A stretch of 9,712 nucleotides of DNA, taken from NCBI RefSeq assembly GCF_903643065.1, contig NZ_CAHJWX010000033.1, positions 1-9,712 of the forward strand. Reading direction: 5' to 3'. This document shows, piece by piece, positions 1 through 6,534 of this stretch. The notes below the pieces were generated by a model, which saw only the letters and a list, made by a program, of their open reading frames with translations, was not told the DNA's origin and searched no databases. A program made the position numbers and the translations under genes. Every line of letters begins with the position of its first letter. The stretch's first letter is position 1. The DNA is from Sphingomonas bacterium. GTDB taxonomy: Bacteria; Pseudomonadota; Alphaproteobacteria; Sphingomonadales; Sphingomonadaceae.

Positions 1-66
1 CGCCCGCCCCCCCACCACCACTCGCTGCGCGAGCGGTCCCCCTCCCCAAGCCTAGCTTGGGGAGGA
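1..66. repeat. REP-like palindromic element A (may continue beyond the left edge)
   Basis: A perfect 11-bp inverted repeat (cctccccaagc at 41-51, gcttggggagg at 55-65, loop cta) is followed leftward by a small hairpin (ctcgc at 21-25, gcgag at 29-33) and a C-rich tract (G-rich on the minus strand) at 4-20. Read on the minus strand, the order hairpin, then ctcgc/gcgag stem, then GGTGG-GGGG tract matches the right half of element C at 5099-5166. The element lies just downstream of the bamF stop codon and may continue past the window edge. There is no T-run after the hairpin in the bamF direction, so I do not call it a terminator. Confidence 0.7.
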
Positions 67-74
67 CAAGGAGG

Positions 75-485
75 TCATTTCCCCACCGCCCGCGCGTCCT
101 GCCCGTCGCCCTGCGGCGCCGCGACGATGTCGCGCGTGGTCGAGCCCTTGTCGACGACGTTGGTCTTGGGATCGCCCACCGCCGAGCGGATGCCCGCGTC
201 GGCGGTCTCGCCGCCCGCTTGGCTCACCACGGCGCGTTCGGACGCGGAGCGCGCCGCGCTGCCGCCGAACAGCGCGTCGAGCGCCTGTGCCTGCGGGCTG
301 TTGTCCTGCGGCCGCGCGGCGCCGGGCTGGGGCGGGACCAGCGCATAATCGGGCGGGATCACCAGCGGCGCCTGGCGCGCCACCGCGAACTCATCCGGCC
401 CCTGGCCGCCCAGCCGCCGTCCGCCGCAGCCCGACAGCAGCGCCAGCGCGGCGACGCCGGCGCCGATCGCGATCACCCTACGCAT
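75..485 (-). CDS. bamF: BamF-type outer-membrane assembly lipoprotein (DUF3035)
   Basis: A 136-residue lipoprotein precursor. Residues 1-20 form a classic lipoprotein signal: RR at 2-3, a hydrophobic stretch, and lipobox L17-S18-G19-C20, with C20 as the expected lipidated residue. Shortly after it come GPDEFAVARQAPL and IPPDY (residues 29-47). This is the short PDEF...PL..PP motif of alphaproteobacterial BamF (DUF3035), which resembles the BamD-binding N-terminus of BamC. The remainder is low complexity, rich in Ala, Gly and Gln, and is probably disordered. Known role of the family: accessory subunit of the beta-barrel assembly machinery, on the periplasmic face of the outer membrane. The start is supported by GGAGGAG at 493-499, 7 nt upstream. 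It overlaps the 3' end of lspA by 8 bp, which suggests translational coupling; LspA would remove this protein's signal peptide. The family call is by motif only. Confidence 0.8.
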   Translation of the reverse strand: MRRVIAIGAGVAALALLSGCGGRRLGGQGPDEFAVARQAPLVIPPDYALVPPQPGAARPQDNSPQAQALDALFGGSAARSASERAVVSQAGGETADAGIRSAVGDPKTNVVDKGSTTRDIVAAPQGDGQDARAVGK

Positions 486-1047
486 TCACTTTCTCCTCCG
501 GCCGCCTGTCGCGCCCGAGCAGCGCGCGCACCAGCAGCACGAGCACGCCCACCGTAATCGCCGCGTCGGCGACATTGAAGACCAAAAACGGCCGCCACTC
601 GCCGATGTGGAAGTCCGCCAGGTCGATCACGCAGCCGGGATAGGCGACGCCGCCGCTCGTGATCTTGGCCAGCGTACCCGCCGGGATCAGCCGGTCGGCG
701 ATGTTGCCCAGCGCGCCGCCGAAGATGCCGCCCAGCGCCAGCCGGTCGACGGCGTTCTTCTCCCGCCACAGCCAGGTCAGCACCGCCAGCGCGATGCCCG
801 ACGTCACCAGCGTCAGCGCGACGCGCACCCACCGCGTATCCGAATGCGACCCCAGCAGCCCTAGCGAGATGCCGCAATTGGCCACGAACGTGAAGCGGAA
901 GAACCCCGTCACCTCGCGCACCGCGCCGGTCTCGTCGAGTTCGAGCACGCCGGTGATCCAGTATTTGATCGCCTGGTCGATGGCGAACACCGCCAGCGCG
1001 AGGCCCAGCGCGGGGCCCAGCGCGGGGAGCGGCCAGCGCCGGCTCAC
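478..1047 (-). CDS. lspA: Lipoprotein signal peptidase (signal peptidase II)
   Basis: A 189-residue inner-membrane aspartic protease that cleaves signal peptides from diacylglyceryl-modified prolipoproteins. Four hydrophobic segments are visible (about residues 9-25, 50-66, 75-95, 157-177). Family motifs present: FVANCGISLGLL (54-65, the NxGxxFG-like region), GNIADR (114-119, D118), VIDLADFHIG (140-149) and FNVADAAIT (157-165). By comparison with Pseudomonas LspA, D142 and D161 (19 apart, as in that enzyme) are the catalytic dyad. D118 lies 24 residues before D142, whereas E. coli and Pseudomonas have about 9, so there is an insertion of about 15 residues between them. The start is GTG at 1045-1047, overlapping the ileS stop as GTGA, typical of coupled translation. 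An in-frame extension up to 1539 lies entirely over ileS and is rejected. Confidence 0.95.
   Translation of the reverse strand: MSRRWPLPALGPALGLALAVFAIDQAIKYWITGVLELDETGAVREVTGFFRFTFVANCGISLGLLGSHSDTRWVRVALTLVTSGIALAVLTWLWREKNAVDRLALGGIFGGALGNIADRLIPAGTLAKITSGGVAYPGCVIDLADFHIGEWRPFLVFNVADAAITVGVLVLLVRALLGRDRRPEEKVNA
493..499 (-). promoter_or_regulatory. Shine-Dalgarno of bamF, inside lspA
   Basis: Minus-strand GGAGGAG lies 7 nt before the bamF ATG (483-485), within the last codons of lspA. It fixes the bamF start and allows expression from the ileS-lspA transcript. Confidence 0.75.
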
Positions 1048-3929
1048 GCGCCCACCACCGCGTCGCAGCGGTGGCACAACGCGCCGTCGACCGTCACCTC
1101 GGGCAGGTGGCGCCAGCAGCGCCCGCATTTGCGATAGTCGGTCCGCGCGACGCCGAGCGGGCCCGCGTCCACGGCGGCCACGATGAACGTCTCCGCCAGC
1201 AGCGGCGCGGGGAGCGGAAAGGCGGGCACGGTCACCGCCGCCTCCAGGCTGGAGCGCACGACCTTGTCGCGCCGCAGCGGCTCGATCGCTTCCGTCACCT
1301 CGCGGCGCAACGCGCGCGCCGCCGCCCAGCGCTCGCCGAGCTGGTCGTCGCCGGGCAAAGCGGGCAGCTCGGGCCACTCGAGCAGGTGCACCGACCCGTC
1401 CTCGCTCGGGAACCGCGCCTGCCACACCTCCTCGGCGGTGAAGACCAGGATCGGCGCGGCGAAGCGGACCAGCGCGTGGAACAGCAGGTCGAGCACCGTG
1501 CGATACGCGCGCCGCGTCGGGTCGCCGGGCGCGTCGCAATAGAGCGAGTCCTTGCGCACATCGAAGAAGAAGGCCGACAGGTCGTCCTGCGCGAAGTCGG
1601 TCAGCAGCCGCAGGTAGCGGGTGAAGTCATACGCCTCGATCGCCGCCTTGAGGTCCACGTCGAGCCGCCCGAGCAGCTCCAGCACGTAGCGCTCCAGCTC
1701 GGGCATTGCCGAAACGGGCACGCGCTCGTCGTCGGTGAAGCCGTCGAGCGCGCCGAGCAGGTAGCGGAAGGTGTTGCGCAGCTTGCGATAGGTGTCGGAC
1801 GCGGTGGCGATCGCCTTGGGGCCGATCTTGAGGTCGTCGAGATAGTCCGCCTGCGCCACCCACAGCCGGACGATGTCGGCGCCGGACTCGCCGACGATCT
1901 TCATCGGATCGACGACGTTGCCGACCGACTTGCTCATCTTGCGCCCACGCTCGTCGAGGACGAACCCGTGCGTCAGCACCGCCTTGTACGGCGCGCGCCC
2001 GCGCGTGCCGCAGCCTTCCAGCAGCGACGACTGGAACCAGCCGCGATGCTGGTCGGAGCCCTCGCAATAGAGGTCCGCGCGGACGCCTTCGCCATAGCGC
2101 GCCTCGATCGTGAAGACGTGGGTCGAGCCGCTGTCGAACCACACGTCGAGGATGTCGGATTGCGGCTCATAGTCAGCGAGGTCGTGCTCGGGCCCGAGCA
2201 AGGCTTGGTGATCGGCGTCGAACCACGCGTCCGCGCCGCGCTCGCGAAAGGCGGCGAGGATGCGGGCGTTTACCGCCGGGTCGGTCAGGTAGGCGCCGGT
2301 CGCGCGATGGACGTACAGCGCGATCGGCACGCCCCATGCGCGCTGGCGCGATACCACCCAGTCGGGCCGGCCCTCCACCATCGACCGGATGCGGTTCTCC
2401 GCGCGCGGCGGGATCCAGCGGGTGTCGGCGATGGCGGAAAGGGCGCGGGAACGGAGCGTATCCGCTCCCCCTCCCGCAAGCGGGAGGGGGCTGGGGGGTG
2501 GGCTGGACGCTTCGGCGGACGGCACGCTCGCGGAGAGGGCGAGCCCACCCCCGACCCCTCCCGCTCGCGGGAGGGGAGAGTCCATCGCGATGAACCATTG
2601 CGGCGTCGCGCGGAAGATCACCTTCGCCTTGCTCCGCCACGAATGCGGGTAGCTGTGCTTATAGTCGTCGCTCGCCAGCAGCGCGCCCGCGTCCCGAAGG
2701 TCACGGCAGATGGGACCTTCCGCGCCGACGAACTTCTTGTTGATGACCGAGCCCTGGCCGCCCAGCCACGCCCAGTCCGCCCGGTACATGCCCGCGGCAT
2801 CGACCGCGAACACGGGCTCGATCCCGTGCGCCTTGCACAGGGCGAAATCGTCCTCGCCATGATCGGGCGCCATGTGGACGAGCCCCGTGCCCTGATCGGT
2901 GGTGACGAAGTCGCCCGGCAGCAGCGGGCGCGGGCGAGCGAAGAAGCCGCCGAGGTGGTGCATGGGATGGCGGGCGAGGGCGCCGGCGAGGTGCGCGCCG
3001 CGCACCCCTTCGATGTCGTGCTCCGTCCAGCCCGTCACATTCCAGCGGCTCATGACGTCTTCGACTAGATCGGCCGCGATCAGATAGATCTTGCCTTCGT
3101 GACGCTCGACGTTGGCGCCAGCATCTACGGTCACTAGAGAGTAGGTAACCTCCGGCCCATACGCCAACGCCTGATTCACCGGGATCGTCCACGGCGTCGT
3201 CGTCCAGATCACCGCGTGCGCGCCGACCAGCTCCGGGGCGCCTGGCGCCTCCACGATCTCGAACGCCACGTCGATCTGCGTCGAGACGATGTCCTCGTAC
3301 TCGACTTCCGCCTCGGCCAGCGCGGTCTTCTCGACGGGCGACCACATCACCGGCTTGGCGCCGCGATAGAGCTGGCCCGTGTCGCCGAACTTGAGCAGCT
3401 CGCCCGCGATCGCGGCCTCCGCGTCGAAGCTCATCGTCAGATACGGGTCGGCCCAGTCGCCCATCACGCCCAGCCGCTGGAACTGCGCGCGCTGCTGGTC
3501 GACCCAGCCCGCCGCATAGGCGCGGCACTCGGCGCGAAAGGCCAGCGGGTCGACCTGATCCTTGTCGAGCTTCTTCGCGCGATACGCTTCCTCGACCTTC
3601 CACTCGATCGGCAGCCCGTGGCAGTCCCAGCCGGGGATGAACGGCGCGTCGCGGCCCAGCAGCGACTGCGAGCGGGTGATGAAGTCCTTGAGGGTCTTCA
3701 TCATCGCGTGACCCATGTGGATATTGCCGTTCGCATACGGCGGGCCGTCGTGAAGGATGAACTGCTCGCGCCCGGCGCGCGCCGCGCGGAGGCGATCGTA
3801 CAGCCCGATCCGGTCCCACCGCGCCAGGATCGCCGGCTCCTTCGCCGCCAGCCCGGCCTTCATCGGGAAGTCGGTCTGGGGCAGGAAGACGGTGTCGCGG
3901 TAATCGGGCGTGGAAGGAGCGTCGGCCAT
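1044..3929 (-). CDS. ileS: Isoleucyl-tRNA synthetase (with an in-frame repeat insert)
   Basis: Class I synthetase that charges tRNA-Ile in the cytoplasm, 961 residues (E. coli about 938). Landmarks: HIGH-type HMGH at 71-74, following the PYANGNI segment; the CP1 editing domain with TTTPWT at 243-248 and HMAPDHGEDDF; DVWFDSGSTH and GSDQHRGWF in the second catalytic half; KMSKS at 664-668; an anticodon-binding helical domain; and a C-terminal zinc knuckle with C935, C938, C952 and C955. Residues 451-491, between QWFIAMD and LRSRALSAI, correspond to only about 3 residues in E. coli and are encoded by palindromic element B. Flanking sequence stays in frame and all catalytic motifs are intact, so the gene looks functional. 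The start is at MADAPSTP (ATG 3927-3929); it has no clear Shine-Dalgarno. An in-frame ATG at 3981-3983 adds 18 unconserved residues from repeat DNA and was not chosen. lspA follows with a GTGA overlap. Confidence 0.96.
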   Translation of the reverse strand: MADAPSTPDYRDTVFLPQTDFPMKAGLAAKEPAILARWDRIGLYDRLRAARAGREQFILHDGPPYANGNIHMGHAMMKTLKDFITRSQSLLGRDAPFIPGWDCHGLPIEWKVEEAYRAKKLDKDQVDPLAFRAECRAYAAGWVDQQRAQFQRLGVMGDWADPYLTMSFDAEAAIAGELLKFGDTGQLYRGAKPVMWSPVEKTALAEAEVEYEDIVSTQIDVAFEIVEAPGAPELVGAHAVIWTTTPWTIPVNQALAYGPEVTYSLVTVDAGANVERHEGKIYLIAADLVEDVMSRWNVTGWTEHDIEGVRGAHLAGALARHPMHHLGGFFARPRPLLPGDFVTTDQGTGLVHMAPDHGEDDFALCKAHGIEPVFAVDAAGMYRADWAWLGGQGSVINKKFVGAEGPICRDLRDAGALLASDDYKHSYPHSWRSKAKVIFRATPQWFIAMDSPLPRAGGVGGGLALSASVPSAEASSPPPSPLPLAGGGADTLRSRALSAIADTRWIPPRAENRIRSMVEGRPDWVVSRQRAWGVPIALYVHRATGAYLTDPAVNARILAAFRERGADAWFDADHQALLGPEHDLADYEPQSDILDVWFDSGSTHVFTIEARYGEGVRADLYCEGSDQHRGWFQSSLLEGCGTRGRAPYKAVLTHGFVLDERGRKMSKSVGNVVDPMKIVGESGADIVRLWVAQADYLDDLKIGPKAIATASDTYRKLRNTFRYLLGALDGFTDDERVPVSAMPELERYVLELLGRLDVDLKAAIEAYDFTRYLRLLTDFAQDDLSAFFFDVRKDSLYCDAPGDPTRRAYRTVLDLLFHALVRFAAPILVFTAEEVWQARFPSEDGSVHLLEWPELPALPGDDQLGERWAAARALRREVTEAIEPLRRDKVVRSSLEAAVTVPAFPLPAPLLAETFIVAAVDAGPLGVARTDYRKCGRCWRHLPEVTVDGALCHRCDAVVGA
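2465..2579. repeat. REP doublet (REPIN-like) element B, in frame inside ileS
   Basis: Two inverted copies of one unit face each other. The left hairpin is 2467-2477 / 2480-2490 (perfect 11 bp, loop aa). The right hairpin is 2555-2564 / 2567-2576 (perfect 10 bp, loop tc). Each is followed inward by a G-rich or C-rich tract (ctggggggtgggct at 2490-2503; its inverse near 2542-2555), so about 40-nt ends are inverted repeats around a central region of about 35 nt. A third small stem, gctcgc/gcgagc, lies at 2526-2544. On the minus strand both ends read in the same frame, as SPLPRAGGVGGG and SPLPLAGGG. No stop codon is introduced. Confidence 0.85.
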
Positions 3930-3978
3930 GGGTGGCGGGCGTGTAGCGGGATCGGAGCGCCCCGTCACCCATGCCGCC

Positions 3979-4063
3979 GTCATGCTGAACGTGTTTCAGC
4001 ATCCACGCGGATCGTCGGCGTCGCGCGACCCGCGCATGGATCCTGAAACAAGTTCAGGATGAC
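3979..4063. repeat. Inverted-pair palindromic element E (gtcat-ended)
   Basis: Two copies of a 27-nt unit in inverted orientation bound an 85-bp element: one begins gtcatgctgaacgtg at 3979, the other begins gtcatcctgaacttg on the minus strand at 4063. Each contains a perfect 8-bp hairpin with a 5-nt loop: atgctgaa/ttcagcat at 3982-3989/3995-4002, and atcctgaa/ttcaggat at 4040-4047/4053-4060. The centre is GC-rich. It occupies the ribF-ileS gap and its right end overlaps the 3' end of ribF, providing that gene's stop codon (TGA at 4054-4056). The sequence differs from elements A-D. Confidence 0.85.
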
Positions 4064-4986
4064 GAAGAGAGTAGGAGCCGCGCCGCCGCGCAATCCTGCT
4101 CCATCTGCGCCACCAGCGCGTCGAGGCCGTCGAACCGCGCCTCCGGCCGCAGGAACTCGATCAGCGCCACCTCGATGCATTGCCCGTACAGGTCGCCCGC
4201 GAAGTCGAGGAAATAGGGCTCAAGTAATTCCTTGGGCGGCGTGAACGTCGGCCGCACGCCCAGGTTTGCCGCCCCATCCAGCACGCGCCCGTCCGGGAGC
4301 CGCCCGCGCACCGCATAGATGCCGTAGCGGGGCCGCAGGTACGGCCCCATGTCCAGGTTCGCGGTCGGATAGCCGATCGTGCGTCCCACCTTGTCGCCAT
4401 GCTGGACGACGCCCTCGATCGCGAACGGCCGCGTCAGCAGCGCCGCCGCCTCGCGCGGGTGCCCCGCCTGCAACAGCGCGCGGATGCGTGAGGACGATAC
4501 CGGCGCGCCGTCGAGCGCCACCGGCCCGACCGTTTCCGCCGCGAAGCCATGCGCGCGGCCAAGGTCGGCGAGCACGGCGACGTTGCCGCCCTTGGCGCGC
4601 CCGAAGGTGAAGTCCTCGCCCGTCACCACGCCCGCGACTTGCAGGGCGCCGACCAGCCGCTCCGCGACGAACCGCTCGGCGGTGAGCGCGGCGAGATCGC
4701 CGTCGAACCCGAACACCACGGTGGCGTCCGCCCCGGCGGCGGCGAACAGCCGCTCGCGCTGGTCGAGCGTGGTCAGCCGGAAGGGCGCGGCGTCGGGCCG
4801 GAAATGCCGCACCGGATGCGGATCGAACGTCGCCACCAGCGCCGGCCGACCTTCGCTGCGCGCGCGCGCGACGGCGGCGCCGACCACCGCCTGATGCCCC
4901 AGGTGAAACCCGTCAAAATTGCCGAGCGCGACGATTCCGCCGGCTAGGTGCGGCGGCACCGGCGACCCGCCGTCCAGGCGCTGCAT
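4054..4986 (-). CDS. ribF: Bifunctional riboflavin kinase / FAD synthetase
   Basis: A 310-residue enzyme, the usual length for bacterial RibF, converting riboflavin to FMN and then FAD in the cytoplasm. The N-terminal FAD synthetase (nucleotidyltransferase) half shows LGNFDGFHLGHQ at 21-32 with the HxGH signature (H28, H31), then ATFDPHPVRHF and the VSSSRIR segment that completes the adenylylation site. The C-terminal riboflavin kinase half begins near PFAIEGVVQHGDKVGRTIGY, with PTAN at 207-210 (Mg/ATP site) and later LEPYFLDFAGDLYG. The final residues LSSSS and the TGA stop come from repeat element E. The ATG at 4984-4986 is chosen because the family domain begins soon after it; upstream in-frame codons lie in repeat C. 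No Shine-Dalgarno is visible. CTATAC ends 7 nt before the ATG, which could be a -10 for a leaderless transcript. No FMN riboswitch is seen upstream. Confidence 0.95.
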   Translation of the reverse strand: MQRLDGGSPVPPHLAGGIVALGNFDGFHLGHQAVVGAAVARARSEGRPALVATFDPHPVRHFRPDAAPFRLTTLDQRERLFAAAGADATVVFGFDGDLAALTAERFVAERLVGALQVAGVVTGEDFTFGRAKGGNVAVLADLGRAHGFAAETVGPVALDGAPVSSSRIRALLQAGHPREAAALLTRPFAIEGVVQHGDKVGRTIGYPTANLDMGPYLRPRYGIYAVRGRLPDGRVLDGAANLGVRPTFTPPKELLEPYFLDFAGDLYGQCIEVALIEFLRPEARFDGLDALVAQMEQDCAAARLLLSSSS

Positions 4987-5019
4987 GGGGGCGGTATAGA
5001 GGGACCGCCGTTTGCCTTC

Positions 5020-5166
5020 CACCCCTCTCCCCGTGGGAGAGGGGCAGCCGCGAAGCGGCGCGGGGTGAGGGTGAGCGATGAATGCCGGCCTTGCCGTCCT
5101 CACCCTCACCCTTCCCACTCGCTACGCGAGCGGGCCCCGTCCCTCTCCCGGCGGGAGAGGGAGTAG
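5020..5166. repeat. REP doublet (REPIN-like) element C between ribF and folA
   Basis: An inverted pair of about 147 bp. Outer hairpins: cccctctccc/gggagagggg (5022-5031/5035-5044, loop cgt) and ccctctccc/gggagaggg (5141-5149/5153-5161). Inner stems: gccgc/gcggc (5047-5051/5055-5059) and ctcgc/gcgag (5118-5122/5126-5130). A perfect 13-bp inverted repeat, gggtgagggtgag at 5063-5075 against ctcaccctcaccc at 5099-5111, closes the centre. It fills nearly the whole ribF-folA gap and overlaps the 3' end of folA, whose stop TAG (5122-5124) is inside it. There is no T-run, so terminator function is not shown. Confidence 0.88.
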
Positions 5167-5601
5167 CGTGACGAAACCATATCCGTCATGATCCTCCCGC
5201 CCCACCTCGCGCCAGCCGGCGAACGGCGGCACGATCGTGTCGCCGTCCGGATCGGCCTGGACCTCGGTCAGCTCCACCCGGTCGGCGCGAGGCAGGAACA
5301 GCGCGAACACCGCCGCCCCGCCGATCACCGACACGTCGCCGCCCGCCAGCGCCAGCGCCTCCGCGATCGAGCGCGCCACCTCCGCCCCGTCCGCGCGCCA
5401 ATTGGGCGAGCGCGTCAGCACGATGTGCCGCCGGCCCGGCAGCGGCCTGGGAAAGCTCTCGAACGTGCGCCGCCCCATGATCATCGGCTTGCCCGATGTC
5501 AGCGCCTTGAACCGTTTCAGGTCGGCGGGAATGTGCCAGGGCAGTCCGCCGTCGCGCCCGATCACCCCGTTGCGCGCGCGCGCGAGCACCAGCGTGATCA
5601 T
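5122..5601 (-). CDS. folA: Dihydrofolate reductase
   Basis: A 159-residue enzyme reducing dihydrofolate to tetrahydrofolate with NADPH in the cytoplasm. Motifs in order: [17 protein letters not shown] (strand A and the Met20-type loop), [13 protein letters not shown] with the active-site acid D27 exactly at the E. coli position, [22 protein letters not shown] (NADPH binding) and [13 protein letters not shown]. The expected last beta-strand ends at GFVTLL; the final dozen or so residues ([13 protein letters not shown]) and the TAG stop are encoded by repeat element C, so the C-terminal tail is not family sequence. The ATG at 5599-5601 overlaps the thyA TGA as ATGA. The thyA-folA pairing makes metabolic sense: ThyA generates dihydrofolate and FolA recycles it. 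The fold should be complete without the tail. Confidence 0.95.
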   Translation of the reverse strand: MITLVLARARNGVIGRDGGLPWHIPADLKRFKALTSGKPMIMGRRTFESFPRPLPGRRHIVLTRSPNWRADGAEVARSIAEALALAGGDVSVIGGAAVFALFLPRADRVELTEVQADPDGDTIVPPFAGWREVGREDHDGYGFVTLLPLPPGEGRGPLA

Positions 5602-6392
5602 ACCGCCACCGGCGCCCGGATGTGCGCCTGTGGCGCATAGTCTTGGAGCACGATGTCCTCCGGCTCATAGGCGTCGATCGCCGGCGCGCGCCGCCCGATC
5701 TCCAGCCGGGGCAGCGGGCCGGGCTCGCGCCCGAGCTGCGTCCGCGCCTGTTCCAGATGATTGAGGTACAGATGGCAATCGCCCCCCGTCCAGACGAGGT
5801 CGCCCACCGCCAGCCCCGCCTGATCCGCGAGCAGATGGGTGAGCAGCGCATAGCTGGCGATATTGAACGGCACGCCGAGGAACACGTCCGCTGAGCGCTG
5901 GTACAGCTGTACCGACAGCCGCCCGTCGGCGACATGCGCCTGGAACAGGCAATGGCACGGCGCCAGCGCCATCGCGTGCAGGTCGCCGGGGTTCCAGGCG
6001 GTGACCACCATGCGCCGCGAGTGCGGCTCGCTCCGCAGCTGCCCGACCAGCGTCGCGATCTGATCGAGGTGTCGCCCGTCGGCGGCGATCCAGTCGCGCC
6101 ACTGCTTGCCATAGACCGGCCCGAGGTCGCCGTCCTCATCGGCCCATTCGTCCCAGATGCTCACCCCGCGCTCCTGGAGCCAGCGGACGTTGGTGTCGCC
6201 GCGCAGGAACCACAGCAGCTCGACGATGATCGACTTCAGATGCAGCCGCTTGGTGGTCAGCGCGGGGAAGCCCTGGGCAAGGTCGAAGCGCATCTGATGA
6301 CCGAATACCGACAGGGTGCCGGTGCCGGTGCGATCCTGTTGCCGCGTGCCGGTGGCGAGGATGCGGTCCATCAGGTCGAGATACTGGCGCAT
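5598..6392 (-). CDS. thyA: Thymidylate synthase
   Basis: Converts dUMP to dTMP using methylene-tetrahydrofolate, in the cytoplasm. Its 264 residues equal the E. coli length. Motifs: [12 protein letters not shown] (20-31, phosphate-binding Arg loop), [27 protein letters not shown] (42-68), [20 protein letters not shown] (80-99), the catalytic Cys region LAPCHCLFQ with C146 at the E. coli position, [19 protein letters not shown], and [12 protein letters not shown] near the C-terminus, ending APVAV. The gene heads the thyA-folA pair and is divergent from the metallopeptidase gene at 6535. The ATG at 6390-6392 matches the family N-terminus (MRQYLDLM). No usable Shine-Dalgarno is seen; a TACCCT hexamer ends 7 nt before the ATG and may be a -10 of a leaderless promoter, with low certainty. 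Confidence 0.97.
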   Translation of the reverse strand: MRQYLDLMDRILATGTRQQDRTGTGTLSVFGHQMRFDLAQGFPALTTKRLHLKSIIVELLWFLRGDTNVRWLQERGVSIWDEWADEDGDLGPVYGKQWRDWIAADGRHLDQIATLVGQLRSEPHSRRMVVTAWNPGDLHAMALAPCHCLFQAHVADGRLSVQLYQRSADVFLGVPFNIASYALLTHLLADQAGLAVGDLVWTGGDCHLYLNHLEQARTQLGREPGPLPRLEIGRRAPAIDAYEPEDIVLQDYAPQAHIRAPVAV

Positions 6393-6534
6393 CCCCGACA
6401 GGGTAGGGGAGGGCAGGCGAGTCGGCTAGAGACTCCTTCCCTCGTCATGGTGCAGGTCGCCGATGTCGCGTCGATCCTAGCGGGGACGACGGTCGCCGAT
6501 CTACGCTCGGCGTTGCGTCGATCGGAGCATCGCC
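6393..6534. promoter_or_regulatory. Divergent intergenic region, thyA / metallopeptidase, with paired direct repeats
   Basis: The only divergent gap in the window (142 bp), so it should carry promoters for both directions. It contains two copies of ggtcgccgat (6455-6464, 6491-6500), each followed by gcgtcgatc (6468-6476, 6515-6523), and a small gagtc/gactc stem (6419-6423/6431-6435). No strong -35/-10 pair is evident to me on the plus strand. Whether the repeats bind a regulator is unknown. Confidence 0.35.

Noticed and set aside
478..1539. An N-terminally extended lspA of 353 codons
   Set aside because: The extra 164 codons overlap ileS in another frame; the GTG at 1047 begins the normal family N-terminus.
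2465..2579. Frameshift or pseudogene in ileS caused by the insert
   Set aside because: The frame is open on both sides and all downstream motifs, including KMSKS and the zinc knuckle, are in the same frame.
1071..3068. A 665-codon open frame on the plus strand
   Set aside because: It lies fully antisense to ileS, whose motifs are unambiguous; long open antisense frames are expected at this GC content. The translation is rich in Arg, Val and His with no recognisable domain.
3930..3983. Earlier ileS start at ATG 3981-3983
   Set aside because: The 18 extra residues are not IleRS-like and overlap repeat E; MADAPSTP fits the family start.
4987..5019. FMN riboswitch upstream of ribF
   Set aside because: The space before ribF is short and filled by repeat C; no FMN aptamer core is recognisable.
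4054..5118. Longer ribF starting at 5118
   Set aside because: The 44 extra codons are translated from repeat C and the ribF domain starts right after the ATG at 4986.
5020..5166. Hairpins of the repeats as intrinsic terminators
   Set aside because: Stems are strong but none is followed by a T-run on either strand. Several lie inside coding sequence that must be transcribed through.
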